DNA of 64,000 nt, taken from contig CAIIXF020000005.1 in assembly GCA_903813345.2 (NCBI GenBank), positions 2,666,001-2,730,000 of the forward strand, written 5' to 3'. Shown here in pieces: positions 24,301 through 36,300 of this stretch. Positions within the stretch are counted from its first letter, which is position 1; each line of letters opens with the position of its first letter. Made by a program: the position numbers and the translations under genes. The stretch is from Owenia fusiformis. Taxonomy: Eukaryota > Annelida > Polychaeta > Sabellida > Oweniidae. The notes beneath the pieces were generated by a model. That model was not told where the DNA came from, did no database searches, and worked only from the letters and a program-made list of their open reading frames with translations.

Positions 24301-27300
24301 CACTGTTCAGTAGTTAATGTGTACTGTATACTCAACAAGGTGTGGTGACATTTTGCATGTTTCTGCATCGTCACTACTATTGAAAGCTTATGTTGATATT
24401 GTAGCAGTGTTTTTTAAGTTCTTTTTGTTGGTACAATTAGTTTCCAAACCCTATACTTATATCGATCTGACACACAGTTTTAGTGCAGGTTTAAGTGATT
24501 TTTGTTGATTATTAAACACAAAGAGCACATGTGTCTCGAACTCGCAAAATTGTGGTTACAGAGCCTATTCACATAGTTTGACATGCTGGTGCTCTCAACC
24601 AGCTCGTTAGTTAATATCTGACTAAGAGACAGCTTGCTTTCCCAATGACGAAACGTTATCTGCAGCTTTTATGAGTACTATAGTATCTACAACTATTTTT
24701 GATCTTATATGAGTATTGGATATCATTATTTTCATTTTTCTTCAACATGTATTTTAATGACTTCAGTATGAATGGAATGTCCCTCGGAGTTGTGGTCGTT
24801 GATGAGGAATTGGTCATGGAACGGTGTGGATGCTGTTTATTCCCATATTAGATTATTGTCTTGGGATATTCAGGTTTGATTTTTGTTTGCCAGTTTTACA
24901 CTTTACAGTTTGCTTTTCCCACTAGGTTGCTTTACACTTTTTTCCTTTCTCATTTGTCATTTTTGTTTATTAGTAAGGATATGATATGCAGGTCTCTCCT
25001 TCTGTGTGATCACCTGTCCAGAAGATAATTCAACTGCATGAAGAACATTTCGTTGACATGATGCACAGTGAAAGGTTTTCCACACATTTACATTTTCGTT
25101 TAAAAGAGCTTTAATTCCGTTATATACTCAGATCAAGGCCAATTTAGCATACATTTCGCTCTCAAAAATCGCTGTGCATAATGGATTTCAAAGAAATGTT
25201 TGATGTTTTCAATAATCTTTTTTCTTTTTGATGAAATGTAGTTATTTATTCTAAAAATTCAATCGATGTCATACACAAAATGCATTTAAGTGGAATAAAG
25301 TACAGAAGCAGAGTAAAAATATGTATTTTAGATATCACCATGTGTTAACCCATTGTAGCGCCTCTTGCCCATGTTTCTATCAATATAAAACATGATATCA
25401 TACACCAAATATGCATTTATGTCAAATTATGTGGTTTAAAATACAGAAAATAGATAACATTCTCCTTAGAATACCACCTTGTGTAACCCCACTTTACTGC
25501 CTTTTGCCCCTGTTTATAGCAATATAAAAGGTAGCATGTAACCTTCCTTGTAACATGTGTAAAAGTTTCAAGAAAATCAGTAAAGTGGTTTTCCTGGAAT
25601 CACAATGACAAGATTTATAAAAGATTTATTAAATTTGAAGTAAATCTGTCTAATGGTTTACCTGGAATCGAATGTGTTCGACCACTTAACTTCTATGTTG
25701 TTACTATTTTAAGGTTTAATGTATGATATTTGATCTAGAAATGACATAATTTTTTTTGGATAAAAACATACGTTTTCGAATTACCTATCTTCGTATCGTA
25801 AACCCTGTAACTTAGGTAAAATACCGCTTAGTACAATAACAAACTACCTATAGGTACAGGTAAATGGGTTATTTACGCTAATCTTAAACTCCATATTGTC
25901 CTGTTTAAGAACCCTTTCTTGCTCTTGAAAATGGATTCTACAATTACAGACTGGATCAAGTTCTTTTTAGAAAATTAGATTTTGGATCTATCCCCATTTC
26001 AGGAAGCGTGTAAACCTTAGATTTAATTTGCAAAGAGTTTCTTAGTTTTCATGAAAATAATTTAAACCATACCGTGTTAGTAACTCCGTGACTTTCAGAA
26101 AGTTTCGGCAATAAAGGTAAATGTGTTTGTTGTTTCTCGTTGATGAAACGTGAAAAGGGTGTATTCGTTTTTAGATGGAAATAGAGAGCCTCGATATAGG
26201 CCTACATTTTCAGACAAACTTATACTGCAACATTAACTTTTAAAAAGACGTCAACACCACTGGGGAAAAGAATTCGCAACGTACATTTCATTAGGAAAAA
26301 TTCCCTCGTTTTCTAATTATCAAGGGAATTAAACTGTTAATATCCCATCCATGGCCGATAAAATTTGTTGTTGTAATCATATTTTAAAACCTGAACTCAC
26401 GAACTACATACTTTGGCGAATATTTTACTGTGATTTGAAGGATGATAGCATATATGTATTCCAAATAACTTATATCGAAAGCTCTCTACAGTTAGGTTCA
26501 GTAAGTAAGTCAACCTTCGGAAATAAAAATCTCAAAAATCGTATATCTTTGATTTCCACAATAATTTGTGAGGTTGTTATTAAGATGATAATACACATTT
26601 TAACGTATTAATTTTGCGTACATCTCAAATCCATTTTCAACAAAGCGTTCGCGAAATAAGTATTCGCAATGATTGAGATTTGGGTGATGAAAGTATGAAG
26701 ATATACTGCTCCTTAACAAATTCCTTTGGGAACAAGATATAGAATCAAAAGCATTTTCTTCTTATTTATTCACTGATACGTGCCAACGAAGTACATATTT
26801 CTGTTTTAAATAATTTTGTAAACGTTGTTATCTACAGGTGCCATTTTTAAAGTTGAGCAACAAAATTGAACTTTTGCATTTCTAAATTGATAAATGTCAG
26901 CGTGTCAACCCTTGTTTTCCGAAGTGATATGTTTTTAAATTAACAGATGTAAGCTATAAACTCAAATAAAAATTCCAACTACCCGCTATTATTATGCACA
27001 AGACAAAATTTAAATTCCCGGGGAGCACTTTATAACACTTTGAAGGAGGATTCTTGAAAAATCGTTCGAATTTCCACAAGAGGTTTCATACATTTTCATT
27101 GCTTTCTTTGAGCCTCATCTGAAATCTCACTCAAATCCGATACCGTAATTATAAATCAAAATGAAACATTAGACTCACCAGGTTAGATGATTGAGTTAAA
27201 CTGTGGATATTTATATAATGTAAGTCGGAATGTTTTCGACAATTAATGTACACTTATGATGTATGCATTAACGTGTGACTAAATATCAATTCACGACCAT

Positions 27301-30300
27301 CATATTTGGCTTTCGAAAATTAAGTTTTTCATTTATTTATTTATTTTTATTATAGGCGATTACCGAAAACGTCAATCACATCCAAATATCTGAACGACTT
27401 CAAGTATTAACAATACAATTTTCATACATCTCGAACAAAGCAAGGTTCTTTGATCCAGCAATGTGCAGTGCATTCCGAAAGAAAAAATTAACAAATATTT
27501 ATACAATTTTCATTGAGTATGAGATAACATTCGAAATTACAAATTTCAAAATATTTGCTTCAACCAAGAATTGTAGGAACTTTAAACATGTTGGTTTTTC
27601 AAACCGTATATCCTCATTCACGTTCTTTGACAAGGATGAATCCATTTGAAAGCATGGATTTTCTTAATTATTCTTCAAAACTACCCTTGAAATATAAGTA
27701 TGTAGGATATTACAGTACAAATTGACACATCTTTGTTTGCTCCATATCATGAAAAAATAAATGCAACTGCAACTTACCATCTGTCATTATTCGAAAGCAG
27801 AAAGTTCATTTTATATGTAAACAAGAAAAAATACACCTTTTAAAGTAATTCAGAAGTTTAGGTGAATATTTATCCTATAAATAGGTTTTAATAGGTATAC
27901 TGATTATAAGCGTTCATGCATGGAGTGGGTTGGCTCACGGCCAGGCCAGATCAATTGAATTCATTCAGTCAAAACATGATCGATTGAGCAGGACGCTTCG
28001 GATTTTATATAGTCAATTTTATACGTTTTAATTATTTATTACAAATTATGGCTTTACAAGACACACAAGAACAAGGTAGACGCTGCACACAATGCAAGGA
28101 GCTAGTTCGTGGACATAAAGGTCCCATAGGACCAAAATGTTCAAACTTAGACGTGAAAGTCGAGGCCGAGCTGCCACGCCCAGAACCGGTTTCCACGGCC
28201 GATACAAACCAAGACATTCCAGGATGGCAACTTGCTATGATGGAAGTGTCCCAACAGATATCTGGACTAGTTGCGGTAACAAAGGACTTGCAAGTCGAAC
28301 AAAATAACATGAGGGAACAAGTTGTGCACATATCAAAAGAATTGGGGGAGATAAAAATTCAAACTCAGCGACAAGCCACACCCATTGAACAAAGATCGAC
28401 CGCCGTGGATCAAACATCAGCCGGGGAACAGAACTCCATCCCCGATACGGCAACAGGAACACATGACACGACAGACGTATTTAACGTCCCGGTTCCAGAA
28501 AAAGTCATCAAAACCATAAAGAACGGTGAGTTTGTTCAAATGATTGACATTTTACCCGCCAATTTACTGCACGACCATCATGAAAATCCCGATCCGATAT
28601 TGTCACTTGAAAATGGCCAACTGCGACAAAAACAAACCAGAAAAATCAAAATAATTGAAAATTTCTCCCAATGGCTGAGCGCCTGGAATATTTTCGAGGC
28701 TATCATTGTACAAAATGCACCACACACCTATCCTGGATTATGTACATATCGAAATATAATCCAAGAAGCCGACGCCAAGTTCAAGTGGAACGCCGTCAAC
28801 GCCTATGACGTCAAATATAGAAGCAAATTATCACAAACAAAAAGTCAACAATTTGGGAATATCGACACACAACTATACGTGACAACGTTCGACTCGACAG
28901 CTGTGAAGCAGCACATCATCAAATGTTATCGCTGTGCAGGAGATCATAAGGTCTCCAATTGCCCGTTTCAAGCGGGGACCACGGTGGCGACGTCGTCGGC
29001 GCCGTCTACGACAACAACAACATACAGCAAGGATAAGATTAAAAACGAAATCTGCAATAAATATCAACATGGAGAATGTAAATATGGATCACAGTGCTTC
29101 AGAATTCACAAATGCCAAGGTTGCGGGGCAAGTGATATCCCAAAATACAAATGTAAAAAGTGCATTGGAGGAAATTAAGCCCTACAAACCATTGTGCCCA
29201 ATAGCTTTAGCCCATGGCTTAAGAAATCACCCTGACAAAAATTTTGTAAATTATATTGTTGAAAATGCTACACATGGTGTTAAACTTGGGTACAATGGTC
29301 CAAGGGAATCCCGTATTCATGGAAACTGGAAATCAGCATTAGATAATAGTGAAGCCATACAACAAAATATCGATAAAGAAATGTCCAAAGGAAGGAAAGT
29401 AGCATTCAGTTCTATACCGTGTGAAAAGTACGTCGGATCTCCGATGGGTGCATATGCAAAAAAGCACTCGAACCCTACAAAATATCGCATTATACACGAC
29501 CTCTCATGGCCCCCAGGGAAATCCGTGAACGAATTTATTTCCAAAGAAGAATATGGATGCCATTACATAAGTATCGATACTGCAATTAATTTAGTGAAAC
29601 AATGTGGAAGATCAGCGCTAATGAGCAAGCTTGATTTAGCTGACGCGTTTAAATTTATTCCAGTACATAAATCTGATTGGGAACTCCTAGGAACAACGTG
29701 GGAAACACGAAATGACATCACGGGCGAAAACGTCACGACATATTATATTGACTTAGTTCTACCGTTTGGTGCACGCAGTTCGCCAAAACTGTTTAGCGAA
29801 TTTGCAGATGCCTTGGAATTTATAATGCGACAAAATGGTGCAACAGTATGTCCCCATTATTTAGATGATTACTTCACATGTGGACCTAGAAACAGTGACG
29901 TATGTAAGAACAATCTCGATATAATGGTACAGACATGTGCCGACGTTGGCTTCAGCATCAATCCGTCGAAACTCGTACAACCGTGCACCTCCATAGAATT
30001 TCTTGGACTTATCATAGATTCGAACAAATTTGAAATCCAAATTCCGCAAGATAAGCTCCAAGACATCACAACAGATTTGAAAAAATGGCTCGTCAGGAAA
30101 AGAGCATCAAAGCGACAAATATTGTCTCTAATAGGTAAACTGACGTTCATTTGCCGAGTCATATACGCAGGAAAAACGTTCTTGAGAAGGATTATTGATC
30201 TTTCTACAACGTTAAAACACTTACATCACAAGATGAAAATCAGCAATTCTTTCAGATCGGACATATCTTGGTGGTTAAGCCACCTACCCTCATGGGGAGG

Positions 30301-33300
30301 CTCACGGCCAGGCCAGATCAATTGAATTCATTCAGTCAAAACATGATCGACCACACCCACCCACCCATTATGATTTAATTGTATGTATATACGTATTATA
30401 ATTGTATTTTATAAGAAAACACAAATACCCCAAAAAACAAAAATTTATAATTGATTCAAGTTATTTAATTTTACTTAGGGCGGTTATTATTTTATAAAAT
30501 AAGAATTGGAATAAATGATCGTCCATTTTAGCCCAACACGACTTGTTCTGTCATTTGATTGATTATTGCGTTGGTGATTAAAGAAAAACTATTAACCATA
30601 TTTTAAAGATTGCTTCACCAGTATGTAACAGAACATCAAAATTATCATTTACACGTTTGCTGATAGGTATATTAAAAATAATAAACCAGAGGTTTACTTC
30701 AATTGTGGCACCATTGATTCTCAGAAAATATTGATGAACATAGGAATTTCGAATGTTCACTTAGTTACTGAACCTGACTGCTTAGTATTTCAAAGTATAC
30801 CTTGTAAGTAACTCCGCGACTTTCGGAAAGTTCCGGCAACGAAGGTCCATCTGTTCGTTGTTTCTCTTTGCCATTGGTGTTTATTATGATTTTACCTGTA
30901 TTTGTATTCATTGACCTTGTATTCTCCTCACGACCACTTTTAGAATCAATAGAACTCTGTAAAAACGGAATTTAACCCATGTAACCCATAAAAAACAGAA
31001 ACATATTGCACAATACATATCTAAAAGCGATATGGCAGTAGCATCTCAAAATCTGAAGAATGTGTTAGTGTGACTAGTTACCCCCCAAAGATTATCCCAA
31101 CCTGGCCAGTTCACCTCAGACGCTAGTTCAACGTCGTTAAACTCAATAACGGCGTTCTTTACTATTAGGAATTTTTTCTTGGGGCCATTATTGAGTTTAA
31201 CCTCCATGCTATTCTTTCCTTTGATGCAAGTTGTGGATCTATCGAAACCACTTTTCCTCGCTAATATGACACTGATACTTAACAATAATATAAAACCACA
31301 TTTCATCAGGCGATTTCACATAATATTATTGTGTTAAATGTTCATTTTTAATCGTAAAATGAGTCTTATTCTTACCAATTTATGAGACGAATATTTCAAC
31401 CGGCAATGTCTGTCTGTGCGTCGCCAAAGTAAACTTGGTCAGCGAAACGAAATTGTTCTTCAATATTGATATTTATAATAACCATCCAGTATGACACGAA
31501 TCTTTGCTTTATTCAAACAGCGCGTGTATTCACCCAAGTTTACTCTATTGTTATTTATAAAAAACTTTAAAAAGCAATACTCGCAACATTATTGATGCAT
31601 TTGATTACTGGTAATTTCAGCTCAAAGAAATATAGATGTCATTGATTGTGCTAGATTGTGATTGTGTTGAGGTTCCATATCCATCCGCCAAAAGGTATCA
31701 ATATCCATCCGCCCTATATAGTCCATTTAAAAACTTGTGGTTTTGTTCTAAATAACGCCATAGTTGGCTTCTAGGGTACCTAGTATCACTGGCATGTAGC
31801 GGCCCTGATATCGATAAATTCTACACGCAATATAACCCGATTTTAGATGCTTGGTTAAAACTTTACACGAAAAAGCCTCGATATCCGGGCATTTATTCTT
31901 ACACTGAACTGAAAATAGCATCGTCTAAACGTGTATGTCTTGGCTTCCGGGTAAGTTTATCAACATTTATACTCAATTGAAAGAGCAGTCGTGCTTATAT
32001 CGTGTACCAGTTTGATTGTTTTATATGTGTGTGTATTTATAATATGATAGTCTAGTAATACCGTGTCGTTAGAACAAGTGCTAGATATCGAACTGATGAC
32101 CTGAAATTAGATTATTGGACTGATCGCGCATCTGATATTAGATGATTAATTTGCATTGAATCTGATATTAACTTGCAACCCAATACTACAGTAAATACCA
32201 TGACTTTACATTAGAATGATAACACGGCCTCATATTCTAATTCATTATACGTCCATTGCAGGCCAAAAATGTTTCAATGGGGATATTGTGTAATGCACAC
32301 GAGAATACATTCGATTCGTATATATTGACACCCCAGTTGTCCGAAACCCAGTTGTCCGAAACCCCGGGGGGTTCACTATATATAAACCTTGATGGGGATC
32401 CTCGGCGCATGTGGGGTACCTTTTTCAACGTTTGGTATGGCAATGGACCCATATTTTAGGATTTGGTATGGGAATGCCCGGAAATTTCTGACTTTTGAGG
32501 TATGGCAATGGTCGAACTTTTGCTCTTCTGGTATGAGAATGGTTGTTGTAGATACGTTACCTAACATTCGTGGTATGGCATTGGTCCAGTAGTTGCAAAT
32601 TTGAAGTTGTTTTGGATCGTTTCTCGAAGTATCTTCTTTTCCAGGGCCTTCTTCAACTTTTGAATTTTAGCCCTTTTCCCGGGAAATGAGGACCAATCAT
32701 AGGCTTTGATGAAGTCTCGCAAGATTTTTTGTGATTTCAATACAAAACTTGCCGCCAAGAAAAATGGACGCTCGATTCGAAAAGTGGTTGATTTCCAACT
32801 ATTGATATTTGATATTTGGACATTTGGTATGGCATTGGTCCTACATTTTGACATTTGGTATGGTATTGGTCCCATAATTGGACATTTGGTATGGCATTGG
32901 TCCTATATTTGGACATTTGGTATGGCCTTTGGGCGTTATTTTGGTTGGTATGGGAACATATTGAAATTTGACAGATTGGTATGGGAACATATTGATATTT
33001 GAGGCTTCAGCCTAGGACCCCCGTCGAGTTTTATATACAGTGAACCCCCCGGGTCCGAAACCCAGTTGTCCGAAACCCAATTCCCCGAAACCCAGTTGTC
33101 CGAAACCCATTACTCCGAAAAATAAAGTCATAATTTACCAGAGAAAGGGGGGGGGGGCGTAGCTTACGTAAGCTTACGTCAGTTTCATGCCATGTATTTG
33201 GCCAAATTAATGGCATGGACGCATTCTGATACTCATAGATCTCTCTCTCTCACTTTGAATTGCATCCATTGTATGGCGTTACCGGCAGGAACGGGAGATT

Positions 33301-36300
33301 TATTTTACATTGTGATTCTAAAAAAGGTTATTAAAACACAATATATATTACGGAACAGTTTATCTTATCTTCTTCAATCTCTTTTATATAGACAAAATAA
33401 AATGAAACATTTTGAAACAGATAAAATAAGGTATCGCATAGAACTTTAAGAATAAAACAGTATACAAATTACGTTGTCAAAATATTTCGTCGCATTTAAT
33501 TTCTTAGTCTCAGTCTCTTATCAAATCGTAAAAGAATAAAACATTCTAAACTTAATCACTTGGGATTTATGTTTCGGCATTCGTTTCAGGCATTAGTTTT
33601 TTATGTTCTTCTCCTGAAATGTATTTGTTTGACAATAATCAGAGAAAGTGCGTATACGTATAAATATGCCACGCAAACAAACGGGTGTGACTTCAATTTC
33701 TTGTCTGTCTGAGGACGTATTGGGAACGAGGTAGAATTAAAGAATTCTTATGAACAAATGTATTGGCTAAGTTAATTTCTGATGGATCTGGATAAAATAT
33801 ATTTCAAAACTTTGTCAACACTAGATAACTTCATTTAGGCAGATATAGTATCTTGATATATTTGGCTATCATGCGTTTAAAATACGTTCCTAAAACTATG
33901 AAGACGTTGGGTGAGAAATATTGCTATTGTACGTTCGAAAAGTATTGTACGTTCGAAAAGTATTTGGTTGTATTTTGTAGTTCTCAAGTTACCCATGAAC
34001 TTTCGTGGGCTTATTAACGTCTTGACTTAGCATATTTAGCCTAATTTTGCAATGATGTCAACGTGATTCAAATGTTATGCTGTCGTGATTCGCAGAGGTT
34101 GCGACAAGATTCGTTTTAAGAAATTGTATTTTTTGATAAGATCCCCTAATTTTCGGAGAACTTGGTTTCAGACAACTGGGTTTCGGAGAATTGAGTTTCG
34201 GACAACTGGGTTTCGGACAACTGGATTGACCCCTATGAGGGTTGATCATACATCAATTGAACATGGAGATTTTCCTGTACACTTTTCCCAAACATGTGGA
34301 ATAGACTAGATGCGAGTAGAAATTATCTTGATTTATCCTATGCCAAGTAGGGTTTTAGGGAGATAAGTTGGTAAGATATATCCCGTATCCTGATTTTGAG
34401 GTTTCCATATCACGAACCTCCACATCTCCCGTCATATCTCCCGCTTCGGTGCATATCTTCCCGCTTCGGGGCGTATCTTCCCGCTTCCAAAAAGTGGAAA
34501 TGCAATAAAATGACTTTGCATATGAATGATTTGTTTATTTTTTACACCTTGTACTACTGAAAACTCTACTTGGTATAGGATAAAGCAGTTATGTACGGTC
34601 GGTTTGGATATTGGGTTCATCCCTCGTGAGATATGCACATCTACTTTCTGTCCCTACGGTCCCTCAGGTAGATATGCATATCTCCCTCTGGAAAAACCCC
34701 GTATCCAAAACCTCCCAGTACATAACCCTTATTTATTCCATGGTTACAAGGATATAGATCGAATATCACGTGAAGATATAATTGATACGTGGATGAAGAT
34801 ATATTTTAGCAAACAATTCCCAAATCATCGAATATCACTTTTGAAACCATCGAATATCACTTTTTGAAAGGTGATATTCGATGGTTTCAAATTGATATTC
34901 GATGGTTTCAAAAGTGATATTCGATGGTTTTGATTTTTTCAATTTTTTTTATTAATTCAGCAAAACGATTGTTTATGAATACCTAGCAAGAGCTCAAAAA
35001 GTTCAATCATCTATTTATCTCAAAAAGACCTCAAAAATTGAGCTTGAATTAGAAATATGTCTTCTAAAATCTTCCTCGCCTGGACCTGATGGGATTCTAC
35101 CATCACTTATTAAGTCTGTAAGACAGTTTTTAATTGATCCGCTCTTGTATATATTTAACTTATCTTTTAAATCTGGTATTTTCCCAGACGCCCTCAAATT
35201 GACCAAAGTAACACCTGTATTTAAAAAAGGAGTCACTACAAATCCTTCGAACTATAGACCAATTTCAGTTTTATCGGTATTTTCTAAATTGTTAGAAAAG
35301 CTCATGCACGCCAAACTCACTGTTTTTTTAGAACGTTTTGAAATTATTTTTACTTATCAATTTGGATTTCAGAAATTCAACTCTACCTACATGGCCATTT
35401 TATATTTCATTGAACAAATTCGAAAATCAACTGATTTGGGGAAAACGAGCATTGGCATAACATTAGATTTTTCCAAGGCCTTTGACACTATTAATCATGA
35501 CATTTTGATACAAAAACTTGAATATTATGGCATCAGAGGAATAGCTAAGTCCTGGTTTGAAAGTTATTTAAAAGACCGCAAACAATATGTCACCATTAAC
35601 AATTATGAATCTAAACAATCATCTCTAAATTGTGGTGTTCCGCAGGGCTCGGTGCTTGGACCACTATTATTTATTCTTTACATAAATGATCTGCCTTTTG
35701 TTGACCCTAATCTAAAAAAATTTATGTTTGCTGATGACACCAATCTTCTTGATAGTGATTATGATTTAAATGAACTAATGCAAACTTGAATTCAATAGAT
35801 GACTGGATAAAAGCAAACAAACTTTCACTTAACATTGGCAAAACCAATGCTATTCTATTTGGACCCCAAAAAAATCAAACAAATCTGAATCTCAAAATAC
35901 GCAATGAGTCTATGAGAACATAAATTTCCGGGATAAAATTGACTTTCTTGGAATTATTATTGATAAAAACTTGAAATTTAAAGAGCACATAAAATCTATT
36001 GAAACAAAGATTTCTCGCGTCATTGGTTCTCTTTATCACATTAAACATCTACTTCAAATAGACAGTTTCAAAACAATTTACTACTCATTAATACACTCTC
36101 AATTAAATTATTGCAACATAATCTGGGGTAACACATTTAAATCATTTTCTGATCGTCTACATAAACTGCAGAAACAATTCTTAAGGCTAGCTTTAAATAA
36201 GGATAGACTTTCTCACTCCGCTCCCTTATTTGAAGATCTTAACATATTAAATATTTTTGATGTCAACAGATATTGTACTGGTCAGTTCATGTACAAAATC

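Larger units (their letters stand above)
20104..25892. mobile_element. 5.8-kb composite insertion with short inverted ends
   Basis: The ends are GGAGGTTAAGATTAGCGTAA (left) and GGAGTTTAAGATTAGCGTAA (right, reverse complement), followed by weaker matches. The normal cassette A-B intron stops at 20103 and resumes at about 25893, so this is an insertion. Inside are further elements, a 145-bp satellite with an inverted fragment near the other end, a foldback copy and a 248-bp MITE. No transposase was recognised, so the family is unknown. Confidence 0.7.
27932..30350 (+). mobile_element. DIRS-type (tyrosine-recombinase) retroelement fossil
   Basis: Virus-like retroelement relic on the plus strand, between two identical 52-bp direct repeats (27932..27983 and 30299..30350) that begin GGCTCACGGCCAGGCCAG. 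It has a gag-like part and a reverse-transcriptase part in overlapping frames. The RNase H continuation, any methyltransferase-like part and the recombinase are absent, so the element is incomplete. The rest is well preserved, and identical flanking repeats suggest a fairly young age. Placement in DIRS rests on the gag pattern and the LPFGARSSPKLF and YLDDY motifs. Confidence 0.82.

Noticed and set aside
32376-33002. Overlapping open frames on both strands
   Set aside because: They come from the GGTATGGCATTGGTCC-type internal repeats of the nested element.
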